Assembly (NCBI RefSeq): GCF_001425625.1 | Contig: NZ_LMCP01000034.1 | Location: 328,551-392,550 of the forward strand | Length of the DNA: 64,000 nt | Direction: 5' to 3' | From: Mesorhizobium sp. Root102 | GTDB taxonomy: Bacteria > Pseudomonadota > Alphaproteobacteria > Rhizobiales > Rhizobiaceae | Shown here: one piece after another, positions 27,105 through 34,623 of the stretch | How positions within the stretch are numbered: the first letter of the stretch is position 1 | Layout: each line of letters begins with the position of its first letter | Notes under the pieces: generated by a model | Told to the model about the DNA's origin: nothing | Databases searched by the model: none | The model's input: the letters and a program-made list of their open reading frames with translations, nothing else | Position numbers and translations under genes: made by a program

Positions 27105-27375
27105 CGAAACCTCCCAAAGGGATCGATTTTCTTGTCAGATTCCACCTTGCGCCGGGCGCTGCGTTAAAGCAAGTAACGATATAAATATTATTCAAATAAA
27201 TCAAATAGTTAGCAGAGTTACACAAAGGCGCGTCCAGCGCCGAATCCGCTTCATGTGCGTGATGCTCCGTTCACCCATCGCAGGGTCTTGACGTATTATG
27301 AGAGCTATCCTAATCATGCGCCAAGTGGGCTAAATACTAACTCTACGTATTCTTGGTCCTGAGCGAGGAAGCGCC

Positions 27376-27615
27376 ATGGCTGAACTGGAACGCCCCGAAC
27401 GACTGCAGATCATGCTGACATCAGACGAACTGGCGGCGCTGGAAAACTGGCGCTACGACAAGCGCATGCCGAGCCGCTCGGCCGCAGTCAGGGAGCTGCT
27501 GCGGCGCGGCTTGGCCTCGGACGGGTTCCTGACGGCGGAGCAGGGAGTGAAGTCGCAGGATTATGGCATCCTGCCTACGGAAGGCAACGGGATTGCCGAC
27601 AGCGGCAAGGAATAG
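27376..27615 (+). CDS. Putative ribbon-helix-helix-like small protein
   Basis: A 79-residue protein whose core LQIMLTSDELAALENWRYDKRMPSRSAAVRELLRRGL has the strand-helix-helix pattern of ribbon-helix-helix DNA-binding proteins (short strand, then two helices with Arg-Ser-Ala-Ala-Val-Arg-Glu). It may be an antitoxin-like or chromosomal regulator; no toxin gene adjoins it. A candidate promoter element TTGACG lies near 27288. ATG preceded by GAGGAAG. Confidence 0.7.
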   Translation: MAELERPERLQIMLTSDELAALENWRYDKRMPSRSAAVRELLRRGLASDGFLTAEQGVKSQDYGILPTEGNGIADSGKE

Positions 27616-27691
27616 GCACGGCCGCCGGTATGCTGTCGCGACCGGCGGGCAGGCGCCGGCTGGTAATGCTGGAAGCTGGTTGCTCCAGGCT

Positions 27692-27898
27692 CTACAGGAT
27701 GTTGGTCGTCACTTCGACGACGATTGCGGCACCTTCCAGCGTGCCATTGGTCACATGCACGACACGCGATACCCGCAGATCCTGCGTCGTTCCGTCGATC
27801 GACAGGGAAACGCTTTCGCCAACCCGGGGAACTGCCTGGAAAACGGCATCGGCTGCTTCCGGACGGTTGTCGATGGATATGCGGCGGTTGACGGTCAT
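27692..27898 (-). CDS. Hypothetical small protein
   Basis: A 68-residue protein (MTVNRRISIDNRPEAADAVF...) with a beta-rich C-terminal half (VGESVSLSIDGTTQDLRVSRVVHV), somewhat like a single small barrel. ATG at 27898 follows GGAGA. Not recognised. Confidence 0.6.
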   Translation of the reverse strand: MTVNRRISIDNRPEAADAVFQAVPRVGESVSLSIDGTTQDLRVSRVVHVTNGTLEGAAIVVEVTTNIL

Positions 27899-28143
27899 GA
27901 GATGTCTCCTGTGTCGGCCCCGCTCGTCAACGCGGGGTCCGCGAAATGGTTTCAGGGGCATGAGAGGCAGCGGTGCAACTTAGTGCGGCGTCAATTCGTA
28001 GTGGAGTCGTTGCTCGATTGTTCATTGTACCGGAGCGACAGGCTCGCTGGGGAAGGTGTTGGGCTGCCCCGGCGAGCCAGCCCGTCTTTGCGCCGTCGGA
28101 CGTTGCAAAACCACCGTCAGTCGTCCGACATTGGCGCCTTGGA

Positions 28144-28452
28144 TCACTTCCGCTCGCGTGGCACGAGATAACTCGTCGTAACACCGGCCCCAATGCCGCG
28201 CGTGACGACGACCGTGGTGTAGTCTGGCGGTAGTGAGGCAGTGACGGTCGCATCGACCGACCGGCACCTTCCGACGATTTCCCCATTTGGCGAACTTGCC
28301 AACCTGTCCGTCAGCGAAGCCTGGCATTGATCAAGCGAGGCGTACAGTGTCGGCGCCATATCGACGGGTTTGCATATTGACGCCTCTCCTGGGCTGCAGG
28401 AGAGCAAGAGCATCACTGCCTGGGTTGCCGGATCCATTCTTCGAGTTCCCAT
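28144..28452 (-). CDS. Hypothetical secreted protein
   Basis: A 102-residue protein with a short N-terminal hydrophobic segment (TQAVMLLLSCSPGEA), possibly a signal or lipoprotein-like signal (LLSC). The mature part is beta-rich, with Cys at CKPVDM, CQASL and CRSVD. It lies 12 nt after the next upstream gene, forming a small minus-strand operon of three genes. Confidence 0.6.
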   Translation of the reverse strand: MGTRRMDPATQAVMLLLSCSPGEASICKPVDMAPTLYASLDQCQASLTDRLASSPNGEIVGRCRSVDATVTASLPPDYTTVVVTRGIGAGVTTSYLVPRERK

Positions 28453-28464
28453 GTTGAACGAGCC

Positions 28465-28656
28465 TCAACGTGGAAGTGCGATCTTGGTTTCGCTGTCGCT
28501 AAAATATGGATGCGCATTGCCTGGTGGCCTAAGGACATTGCCAACGTCAGGATGAGCGAGACTCACGATGGCTTGTCGGAATATGCGCGCTGTAGCAGGT
28601 GCGCTAAGCACCGTGGCTGTTTCTTGCAGGAGCGCGACAACGTCTTCCGGTTTCAT
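28465..28656 (-). CDS. Small hypothetical protein
   Basis: A 63-residue protein (MKPEDVVALLQETATVLSAP...). Its ATG overlaps the stop codon of the preceding small gene (ATGA), which is typical of translational coupling. Function unknown. Confidence 0.5.
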   Translation of the reverse strand: MKPEDVVALLQETATVLSAPATARIFRQAIVSLAHPDVGNVLRPPGNAHPYFSDSETKIALPR

Positions 28657-28766
28657 CTTTCCAACTGGTCGGCGGCACTGACAAGTTCATAAACCAGTTC
28701 AACGCCGCGTTGATGAAGCTGGCGCATTTGCTCGTCCTTTCGTTTTCCGACGGTGATCCAAATCAC
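28653..28766 (-). CDS. Very small hypothetical protein
   Basis: A 37-residue frame from GTG at 28766 (MIWITVGKRKDEQMRQLHQR...), preceded by GAGG at 7 nt and ending in a 4-nt ATGA overlap with the next gene. The overlap and ribosome site support a real small gene. A leading hydrophobic strand precedes an amphipathic helix. Confidence 0.4.
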   Translation of the reverse strand: MIWITVGKRKDEQMRQLHQRGVELVYELVSAADQLER

Positions 28767-28868
28767 CGTTCGATCCTCAATAACAAATGAGGCGGCATCC
28801 CAATTCCTTCGCAGGGAACATTTTCTCAGGTTCCTGCTTTCTTGGCTGCTGGAACAGAGGAGGCTGTC

Positions 28869-29039
28869 GTGAAACGAAAGGTTGATCGCGAAAAGATTGA
28901 GAGAGCGGACCGCGAGAGCAAAGTGGTGTTGGACGCCGAACGTCAGGCCAGGGAGGCCAAGACAGCGCGCCTACGAGAACAGAGATTGGCGCTAAGATCA
29001 GAGAGATCGCCCAATGCGGGGCCGAGCCGTGCGAATTGA
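28869..29039 (+). CDS. Small highly charged coiled-coil protein
   Basis: A 56-residue protein from GTG (MKRKVDREKIERADRESKVV...) with GAGGAGG 5 nt upstream. Almost all helix-forming and very rich in Arg, Lys and Glu, so probably a short coiled coil. Similar small proteins are common in Mesorhizobium; function unknown. Confidence 0.6.
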   Translation: MKRKVDREKIERADRESKVVLDAERQAREAKTARLREQRLALRSERSPNAGPSRAN

Positions 29040-29163
29040 CAGCGATCAATCCACCCCCGAGGTCGGTGCGGAAACGGGCAAGATCCCTGGTAAGCCCCAA
29101 CCACCACGGGCCTGACGTTGCGGCCCGTCGCCACAAGGGCGACGGGCTTCAGATGCAGGGCTG

Positions 29164-29463
29164 TCAGTCGTAGACCTTGATGATCTTGTGGGTGCCGGGA
29201 TCGACGACGACCGTGCGGTTGTCGATCACGGTGTAGCGATACTTGACGTTGGGGACCTCGTAGAGCTCGACTGTATCAGGCAGGGCTGTGCCGATATTGA
29301 GTTCCACGCCGGGGACTTTGATCGAAGCCACGGGCTGCTTCTTCACATATTCGCGGATAACTGTGTCCTGCTCGGGCTGGATGATGATGTCATCCGCTGT
29401 GGCTGCGCCGATTCCTGCAAGCAACAGAAACGCCGCAGCAGTGCTGGTAAGATGCGTTCTCAT
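29164..29463 (-). CDS. DUF1236 domain protein, secreted
   Basis: A 99-residue exported protein: signal peptide MRTHLTSTAAAFLLLAGIGAA, then a DUF1236 core including ELYEVPNVKYRYTVIDNRTVVVDP and a terminal KIIKVYD. Members are small periplasmic proteins of unknown role. The start at 29463 fits a GGAGG site. An EcfG-type promoter (29545-29521) lies upstream. Confidence 0.85.
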   Translation of the reverse strand: MRTHLTSTAAAFLLLAGIGAATADDIIIQPEQDTVIREYVKKQPVASIKVPGVELNIGTALPDTVELYEVPNVKYRYTVIDNRTVVVDPGTHKIIKVYD

Positions 29464-29520
29464 AGGTTCCTCCTTTGTGAGATCGGCGCAGGACGCCATC
29501 GTCCTGCGCTCGGAAAACCG

Positions 29521-29545
29521 AACTTGGGTCATCCCCAAACGTTCC
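29521..29545 (-). promoter_or_regulatory. EcfG-type promoter, GGAAC-N17-GTT
   Basis: On the minus strand GGAAC (29545-29541), 17 nt, GTT (29523-29521). Drives the DUF1236 gene starting at 29463. Divergent from the site at 29626-29650. Confidence 0.65.
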
Positions 29546-29625
29546 CATGGCTGGTCTTCGGTCGGGCAGCGCGTGGGACTTAGGTCCAGCCACGAAACGC
29601 AATGGTCCTAGCGGTGGTGTCCATC

Positions 29626-29650
29626 GGAACAGCGGCCGTTTGCGGTAGTT
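29626..29650 (+). promoter_or_regulatory. EcfG-type promoter, GGAAC-N17-GTT
   Basis: GGAAC (29626-29630), 17 nt, GTT (29648-29650). Drives the 30-residue membrane peptide gene beginning 31 nt downstream. Confidence 0.65.
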
Positions 29651-29680
29651 GTCCGTGTGGATTTTTTGCAGGAGGAACGG

Positions 29681-29773
29681 ATGGATAAGAGTGTTGATCA
29701 AGCGCGCTGGTTGCTCGGACCGATGTTCACGGTCGCCATCATCTTCCTCGCGGTTGGAATGTCGCTTGGCTGA
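29681..29773 (+). CDS. 30-residue membrane peptide, predicted EcfG-controlled
   Basis: A 30-residue ORF, MDKSVDQARWLLGPM then a hydrophobic span (FTVAIIFLAVGMSLG) and stop, so a single-pass membrane peptide. An AGGAGG site sits 6 nt before the ATG and an EcfG-type promoter 31 nt upstream. Both signals make a real stress-induced microprotein likely despite its size. Confidence 0.6.
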   Translation: MDKSVDQARWLLGPMFTVAIIFLAVGMSLG

Positions 29774-29908
29774 ACACCAACGAGATGTGCCCCCAAGATT
29801 GCGAGGTCCGCGCAGCTATGTCCCTTCCTGCGCCGATAGGGTTCGCCCGCTGCTCCCGTGTGACGAGCGAACCCTCAATCCTAGATTTGGTGAGTGTGAG
29901 CTGATCTG

Positions 29909-30019
29909 ATGTTTCGTGACAAAGAGACCCGGTTCCTCGAGGCTGGCTTGCTCGCGGCAGTGCCTATTTGCGTAGCCATCACCGCACTGATTGCCTTGTT
30001 GACTTTGGCCAGGATATGA
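29909..30019 (+). CDS. 36-residue membrane peptide
   Basis: A small ORF (MFRDKETRFLEAGLLAAVPI...) with one predicted membrane helix. Its stop overlaps the start of the iron-permease-like gene as ATGA, so it is probably translationally coupled to it. The ribosome site is weak. Confidence 0.45.
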   Translation: MFRDKETRFLEAGLLAAVPICVAITALIALLTLARI

Positions 30020-30366
30020 ACCGCATCCTTTTCGTGGCGGCCGACTTTCTGTCCCGGCCGCCGGGTTTCTACGCCTTGATGATAGCCATGGTATTGTGCA
30101 CTGCGCTGGTGCCTTACGGCCTGACAAATGCAGTCACCTATGCCTTATCGGTCGCGGCTATCGTGATCACCGGAGTGGTCCTGATACAGGGCTACCGCGA
30201 CACCGCCGCCATCCACGCCAAACTCGATGAGATCATCGTTTCACTGGACGCAACCAGAAACGACGTTGTCGGGTTGGAGCATGCCCAACCGGAGGAGATC
30301 CGGGAAAAGCTTACAATGCTCGAAGAGGAAGCGGCACAGGCAGTCGGACGACCTCCCTCACTCTGA
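30016..30366 (+). CDS. Low-affinity iron permease family protein
   Basis: A 116-residue membrane protein of the low-affinity iron permease family (PF04120): two membrane helices (YALMIAMVLCTALVPYG and YALSVAAIVITGVVLIQGY) then the conserved AIHAKLDEIIVSLDATRNDV and VGLEHAQPEEI. Bacterial members are small and their iron transport has not been proven in general. Start at 30016 by overlap with the preceding small ORF. Confidence 0.85.
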   Translation: MNRILFVAADFLSRPPGFYALMIAMVLCTALVPYGLTNAVTYALSVAAIVITGVVLIQGYRDTAAIHAKLDEIIVSLDATRNDVVGLEHAQPEEIREKLTMLEEEAAQAVGRPPSL

Positions 30367-30801
30367 TTCTTCGCACCTCACCCGGTTTCAGATGTCGACC
30401 CCCGCACAGGCGCCGAAAAGAGGTTCGAAACGAAACAAGTGAGCAGAACCAGTCTAACGGAACATTAGCTGTCACCAAAAGTTGGTGCATGCGGCAGGAG
30501 GTGCCCTCCATCGCCTGCTGAAGATCGGGCCTCCGATCGGCCCGCGCTCTCCGCCAGGGCGCGGGCTTTCGCCGACCTTGGGACGAGATGAGAGGAAAGT
30601 CGTGGCCGCTCTGGTGGCCGGCCGTCCAATTGCATCGAGATGGCTGCCTCGTTCCCCATTTCGGTCTCCCCTAACGTAACCGGTGCCGAAACGTGGACGC
30701 GTTTCGTTAACTCGGCCATCCTGACATGATGCTGCGCTTCGAATTGGAGCCAAGGTTCACGCAGTGAAAGGGAATTTATCGCCTCTTTCCGGCGGCTGGT
30801 G
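30367..30801. other. 435-bp intergenic region, no gene supported
   Basis: No frame has a ribosome site with gene-like composition. A small dyad CACCAA-N3-TTGGTG occurs at 30473-30487 and a GATCGG.../CCGATC dyad near 30526-30540. Neither is followed by a T-run. Confidence 0.4.
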
Positions 30802-30990
30802 TCACTGAGGTGAGAAGGGGACGCGTTTCGGTGACCGCAATTCCCCGGCCATTTTCGCCGCCTCGAAAATTGTCATCAAAACCAGGATTGGCTCACCCTC
30901 GGTCGGGTTGATGGTCAGGACCACACGGCCAAGCTCGTCGCTCATGCCGCAAGACCAGTCCTTAACCGCCATCACCTTCCTCGCGGCCAT
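30802..30990 (-). CDS. Small hypothetical protein
   Basis: A 62-residue protein (MAARKVMAVKDWSCGMSDEL...) with a beta-hairpin-like core (GRVVLTINPTEGEPILVLM) and a short helical end. Probably soluble. Family not recognised; similar lengths are common in rhizobia. Confidence 0.55.
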   Translation of the reverse strand: MAARKVMAVKDWSCGMSDELGRVVLTINPTEGEPILVLMTIFEAAKMAGELRSPKRVPFSPQ

Positions 30991-31021
30991 ATACTTCTCC
31001 GGATGGGAAGCACCTCGCGGG

Positions 31022-31177
31022 CTACACCGCCTGGAGCTGTTCGATAGAACCTTCGCCTGACATTGCTATCAGCCGTACAGCCGCCAATGCGGCCAAAATT
31101 ACGAAAACCGCCGTGATGTTCAGGAACATCGTCGATGCAAAGATGCCCCCACTGTGGTCAAAGCAACTCAGTTGCAT
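31022..31177 (-). CDS. 51-residue single-span membrane protein
   Basis: A small ORF (MQLSCFDHSGGIFASTMFLN then a hydrophobic helix ITAVFVILAALAAVRLIAM) with GAAGG upstream. Ends SGEGSIEQLQAV. Good composition and ribosome site but no family match. Confidence 0.5.
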   Translation of the reverse strand: MQLSCFDHSGGIFASTMFLNITAVFVILAALAAVRLIAMSGEGSIEQLQAV

Positions 31178-31285
31178 GGCGCTTCACCTTCAAGCCACTA
31201 ACAGCTTGATGATGATCCTGCTTCAGAAGAAATACAAGCATGTGCTAATAAGATCGGATGGGAGCGTTCTCTCAGGAGAAATCAG

Positions 31286-31501
31286 GTGAGCTTTCTTCGT
31301 CCCAGGCAAAAGCCGAAAAAGGCTTACCCGAACAGCGACCGGTTCGGAGAGGACGGCCGGCGGCTCTATAGTGCTTACGCCAGCGCAGATCGAAAGCAGC
31401 CGGGCAAGAGCCGCAAGCGGAGACACCTGGCGCTGATCCTGGGTGGGTCGACAGTCGCCGCTGCAGTGGGCGTGTTGATGTATTTGATATCGGCGGGCTA
31501 G
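31286..31501 (+). CDS. Small single-span membrane protein
   Basis: A 71-residue protein with a basic cytoplasmic N-terminus (RPRQKPKKAYPNSDRFGEDG) and one C-terminal membrane helix (LALILGGSTVAAAVGVLMYLI). GTG start after AGGAG. Function unknown. Confidence 0.5.
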   Translation: MSFLRPRQKPKKAYPNSDRFGEDGRRLYSAYASADRKQPGKSRKRRHLALILGGSTVAAAVGVLMYLISAG

Positions 31502-31568
31502 GCCATGCGCGCCGCTTCGAAATGATCGATCTTCTCTCTGTGGTCGAGGCCCTGCAAGTGCTTGATTT

Positions 31569-31642
31569 TGGTTCCCGCTCATGGGCTCGAACCACGATTC
31601 ACGCCTTCAAAGGGCGCTGTCCTACCATTAGACGAAGCGGGA
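31569..31642 (-). tRNA. tRNA-Gln (anticodon UUG)
   Basis: On the minus strand a full cloverleaf: acceptor TCCCGCT/AGCGGGA, D arm GTC...GAC, anticodon stem GCGCC/GGCGT with loop CTTTGAA (anticodon TTG), T arm CGTGG-TTCGAGC-CCATG, discriminator A and encoded CCA. Length including CCA 74 nt. The prophage does not adjoin it, so it is not the visible integration site. Confidence 0.93.
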
Positions 31643-31747
31643 AAATGCAACTGCGCCTACACCCGTAGCCGGTTCGCGCGCCGGGATCAACGCGATCCTC
31701 TTGCGATCGGCAACTGGCGATCGGCAATTGGCGGCAAGCCGTCGCCG

Positions 31748-32038
31748 TCACGGGATGCGGCCAACCGGCTCGTCGCAGCGGTAGAGTGGGCAGCGGCCGT
31801 CACGGGTCGGGACATAGGCCGACATCGGCACGTCGGGCCAGTCGCATTCGTTGCCGAATTGCCTGACGTAGCGGTCATAGGTGTTGGGGCCGGTGGTCAG
31901 CACCACGGCGCGGCGGCTCTGAATCAGCTGCTGAAGCTGCTCGCAGCTCATCGTGCGCGTGTCGGGCCGGGCCTCGGCGAGGCTGGTCGCGGCAAGCAGG
32001 ATCGCTGCTGTCATTGTAACAATACGGCGGATGGGCAT
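31748..32038 (-). CDS. Secreted conserved protein, tandem paralog 1
   Basis: A 96-residue exported protein with signal peptide MPIRRIVTMTAAILLAATSL and a conserved core TMSCEQLQQLIQSRRAVVLT, GPNTYDRYVRQFGNECDW and YVPTRDGRCPLYRC. Four Cys residues suggest disulfides. Nearly identical to the gene at 32193-32486, with which it forms a tandem duplication that includes the promoter. An EcfG-type promoter lies 68 nt upstream of the start. Confidence 0.8.
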   Translation of the reverse strand: MPIRRIVTMTAAILLAATSLAEARPDTRTMSCEQLQQLIQSRRAVVLTTGPNTYDRYVRQFGNECDWPDVPMSAYVPTRDGRCPLYRCDEPVGRIP

Positions 32039-32105
32039 GGCGGTTACCTCGGGCGTTTCACTTACCTCGTGGCGAGCGTATCACGGGAGCGAGCGTGTCA
32101 CGCGA

Positions 32106-32130
32106 AACTCGCATCCCGGCCAGCGGTTCC
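32106..32130 (-). promoter_or_regulatory. EcfG-type promoter, GGAAC-N17-GTT
   Basis: On the minus strand GGAAC (32130-32126), 17 nt, GTT (32108-32106), upstream of the 31748-32038 gene. Same arrangement as the site at 32519-32542, its duplicated counterpart. Confidence 0.65.
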
Positions 32131-32192
32131 GCAACAGCGCGATCTCTTGCGGTCGCAACTGGCGATCGGCAATTGGCGGCAGGCCGTCGCCG

Positions 32193-32486
32193 TCAACCGG
32201 GGAGATCGCCGATCGGCTGGTCGCATCTATAAACCGGGCAGTGGCCGTCACGGGTCGGGACATAGGCCGACATCGGCACTTCGGGCAAGTCGCATTCGTT
32301 GCCGAACTGCCTGACATAGCGGTCATAGGTGTTGGGGCCGGTGGTCAGCACCACGGCGCGATGGCTTTGGATCAGCTGCTGGAGCTGACCGCAACTCATC
32401 GTGCGGGTATCGGGCCGGGCCTCGGTGAGGCCGGTCGCGGCAAGCAGGATCGCTGACGTGATCAAGGCAATTCGGCGTATGGGCAT
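32193..32486 (-). CDS. Secreted conserved protein, tandem paralog 2
   Basis: A 97-residue exported protein, paralog of 31748-32038: signal peptide MPIRRIALITSAILLAATGL and core TMSCGQLQQLIQSHRAVVLT, GNECDLPEV, TRDGHCPVYRC. Cys positions are the same in both. EcfG-type promoter 33 nt upstream of the start. Confidence 0.8.
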   Translation of the reverse strand: MPIRRIALITSAILLAATGLTEARPDTRTMSCGQLQQLIQSHRAVVLTTGPNTYDRYVRQFGNECDLPEVPMSAYVPTRDGHCPVYRCDQPIGDLPG

Positions 32487-32518
32487 GGCGGTTTTCCTCG
32501 AGCTGATGTGTCACGCGA

Positions 32519-32542
32519 AACTCGCATCCGGCCGGTGGTTCC
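32519..32542 (-). promoter_or_regulatory. EcfG-type promoter, GGAAC-N16-GTT
   Basis: On the minus strand GGAAC (32542-32538), 16 nt, GTT (32521-32519), upstream of the second secreted paralog. Confidence 0.6.
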
Positions 32543-32553
32543 GCAACATCCGG

Positions 32554-32606
32554 CTGGCCGTTTCTTGCGGCGGCGCAACCACTGGCCGTTTCTTGCGGCG
32601 CAACCA
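32554..32606. repeat. Tandem repeat, two copies of about 25-28 bp
   Basis: Two direct copies of CTGGCCGTTTCTTGCGG followed by CGCAACCA (32554-32581 and 32582-32606), the first with an extra CGG. It lies directly upstream of the zinc-knuckle-type small gene. Confidence 0.75.
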
Positions 32607-32631
32607 AATGGCGCGTCGCGCATTGCTGGGG

Positions 32632-32817
32632 ATGGACAGCAGGAAACCCTACCAAACGCCGCAATGGTGGCCCGGACGCGGATACGAGGATCGCGAAGCC
32701 ATGTGCTGTTCCTTCTGCGGCGGCCGCGACCACCGCTACGAGGATTGCCCGCAACAGGACCCCGCCGCCAATCCTCCGTCGGATGCGCTCGACCGTGTCT
32801 CCTCCAAACCGAACTGA
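32632..32817 (+). CDS. Small zinc-knuckle (CCHC-like) protein
   Basis: A 61-residue protein with CSFCGGRDHRYEDC, spacing C-x2-C-x4-H-x4-C as in retroviral-type zinc knuckles, uncommon in bacteria. The rest is short and Pro/Asp-rich. Start at 32632 or the upstream ATG at 32608; no convincing ribosome site decides. Likely binds zinc and perhaps RNA or single-stranded DNA; function unproven. Confidence 0.5.
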   Translation: MDSRKPYQTPQWWPGRGYEDREAMCCSFCGGRDHRYEDCPQQDPAANPPSDALDRVSSKPN

Positions 32818-32987
32818 TTCTGAATTTGGCTCCCAGTTCGCGGCCGCGCAATGTCGCGTGCCGATTGCAACCAAAATGCTCCGCCACGCATTGCTGTGCG
32901 TTGGCGCAATCCCTCGTGTGAGCCGAAGGGGCGGTTGCGAGACCGCGAGACGCAAGGCGGTCGACGTGATATGGGAAGGTGGGGGCA

Positions 32988-34067
32988 ATGACAGAATTCG
33001 CAAGCAGCGGCCTGATCCATATCACCGCCGATTCTCGGCTGGCGGCAATCGTCGATTCGTCCTTCGACGCCATCATCAGCAAGGATCTGAACAGCGTCAT
33101 CACCAGTTGGAACGGGGCGGCGCAGCGCATGTTCGGCTATGCTGCCGAGGAGGCTGTCGGCCGATCCGTGTTGATGCTCATTCCCGATCATCTCAGGGAC
33201 GAAGAGGCCGATATCATCGGCCGGGTTCGCAATGGCCAAGTCGTGGCCAGCTATGAGACGATCCGGCGACGCAAGGATGGCGGGATCATTGCCGTTTCGC
33301 TGACCGTCTCGCCGATCAGGAATGCAGCGGGCGAGATCATCGGTGCCTCCAAGATCGCCCGCGACATCACCGCGACCAAGGAGAGCGAGCGCCGCATCCG
33401 GCTGTTGCTGCGCGAGGTGAATCATCGCGTCAAGAACCAGTTCGCGGTGATCCTCTCGATGGTCAGGGAGACAAGCAAACGCTCGACCGATCCGCGCGAG
33501 TTCGAGGAGTTGATCCGCTCCCGCATCATGGCGCTGTCGCGGTCGCACGATCTGCTGGTGAACTCGGAATGGGCGGGCGCCAGCCTCTTCGACCTTATCC
33601 AGGAGCAGCTCAAGCCGTTCGGGCACGAGGAACAGGTATCGCTCTCCGGACCGCTTTTGACCTTGCAGCCGAACGCCGTGCAAAATCTCGGCATGGCATT
33701 TCATGAACTTGGCACCAACTCTGCCAAATATGGCGCTCTGGCGGGTGATGCCGGGCGGCTCGAGATCACCTGGCAGATCGCCGCCGGTGTTTCGGGAAAG
33801 CGGGAAATCCATCTCGTCTGGGACGAGACGATGCCCGTGCATGAAGGGGAGCGGCCAGGGGGACGGCAAGACGAAAACAAGCGCAAGGGTTTTGGCACCG
33901 TCGTCCTGCAGCGGGTCGCGCCGCAATCGCTGAACGGCTCGGCGGTGCTGGAGCGCGGCCCCGGCCATCTAAGCTGGTCGCTGACGGCGCCGCTGGACTC
34001 GATCGTCGTTGCGCAGCTCGGCGCCGAAATCCCTGCCGCCGAGCCCAACCAGTCCTTCAGCCCTTGA
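32988..34067 (+). CDS. PAS-domain HWE-family sensor histidine kinase
   Basis: A 359-residue soluble sensor kinase. One PAS domain (about residues 15-130: IVDSSFDAIISKDLNSVITSWNG, RRKDGGIIAVSLTVSPI) is followed by the HWE-type H-box (REVNHRVKNQFAVILSMV, phosphoacceptor His) and an N-box HELGTNSAKYGAL, with the WxE motif visible as WDETM. No membrane segments, so it senses a cytoplasmic signal, possibly light or redox. HWE kinases often feed the PhyR/NepR/EcfG general stress pathway, which fits the EcfG-type promoters around it. Start at 32988 after GGAAGG; the GTG at 32979 is also in frame. Confidence 0.9.
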   Translation: MTEFASSGLIHITADSRLAAIVDSSFDAIISKDLNSVITSWNGAAQRMFGYAAEEAVGRSVLMLIPDHLRDEEADIIGRVRNGQVVASYETIRRRKDGGIIAVSLTVSPIRNAAGEIIGASKIARDITATKESERRIRLLLREVNHRVKNQFAVILSMVRETSKRSTDPREFEELIRSRIMALSRSHDLLVNSEWAGASLFDLIQEQLKPFGHEEQVSLSGPLLTLQPNAVQNLGMAFHELGTNSAKYGALAGDAGRLEITWQIAAGVSGKREIHLVWDETMPVHEGERPGGRQDENKRKGFGTVVLQRVAPQSLNGSAVLERGPGHLSWSLTAPLDSIVVAQLGAEIPAAEPNQSFSP

Positions 34068-34224
34068 GGGTCCGGCCCGGTCAATCGAGACAACCATCGG
34101 CGGACTGATCCTGCCGGCTTCGCATCGGCCGGGTGGACGCGGCCAACCTTTTTCATCGACAGGCGTTGTCCCGGTGAAGGGAAAGGTCGCCGCTGGCGGC
34201 CGTGACAGGAAGAAGGAGGCCGAG

Positions 34225-34533
34225 ATGAGAATTCTCGCCATCGTCCCATTCAGCCTGATGCTGGCGCTGGCAATGCCGGCCGTGGCCCAGCAGCAGAACG
34301 ACAGCCAGGCGCCGCAGGCCGACAAATGCCGGGTCCAGACGGCGCAGGGTGCAAAACAGCAGCCCGAACAGCAGCCAAGCAGCGACAATCTGACGGAGAC
34401 GCTCAGCGATTGCGGCGGTGTGCTGAAACCGCCCGCCACCGGCGACCAGGGAATGGCAGCGCCGGCGCCCGACGAAGGCAAGACGCCGGTGATCAAGCCG
34501 GGCGAAGTGCCGGTCCAGCCGCCGAAGCAATAA
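34225..34533 (+). CDS. Hypothetical secreted Pro/Gln-rich protein
   Basis: A 102-residue protein with a signal peptide (MRILAIVPFSLMLALAMPAVA-Q) and a low-complexity mature part rich in Gln, Pro and Ala with two Cys (KCRVQTAQ, SDCGGVLKPP). ATG preceded by GAAGGAGG. Probably periplasmic; no motif recognised. Confidence 0.7.
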   Translation: MRILAIVPFSLMLALAMPAVAQQQNDSQAPQADKCRVQTAQGAKQQPEQQPSSDNLTETLSDCGGVLKPPATGDQGMAAPAPDEGKTPVIKPGEVPVQPPKQ

Positions 34534-34567
34534 ACGCGGGTTCGCCGGTATCATCGCCCAAGCTAAT

Positions 34568-34592
34568 GGAACCTCGGTTTCTCAGGAGCGTT
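34568..34592 (+). promoter_or_regulatory. EcfG-type promoter, GGAAC-N17-GTT
   Basis: GGAAC (34568-34572), 17 nt, GTT (34590-34592). Drives the 44-residue membrane peptide gene whose start lies 32 nt downstream. Confidence 0.65.
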
Positions 34593-34623
34593 TCTCTCAC
34601 GATTGGAATTTGGAGATATTATC

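Noticed and set aside
28805..28830. Possible EcfG promoter (GGAAC then CTT) upstream of 28869
   Set aside because: The -10 side lacks GTT; too weak to count with the nine good sites.
30465..30753. Minus-strand ORFs of 84-93 codons
   Set aside because: No ribosome site; composition dominated by Arg, Ala and Pro as in shadow frames.
31569..31642. tRNA-Gln as integration site of the prophage
   Set aside because: About 6.8 kb of chromosomal-type genes lie between it and the first phage gene; no tRNA fragment repeat was seen at the prophage edge.
32554..32606. CRISPR-like repeat
   Set aside because: Only two adjacent copies without spacers, and no cas gene in the window.
32736..33968. Minus-strand ORF of 410 codons over the HWE kinase
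   Set aside because: The plus-strand frame has PAS, H-box and N-box motifs; this one has none.
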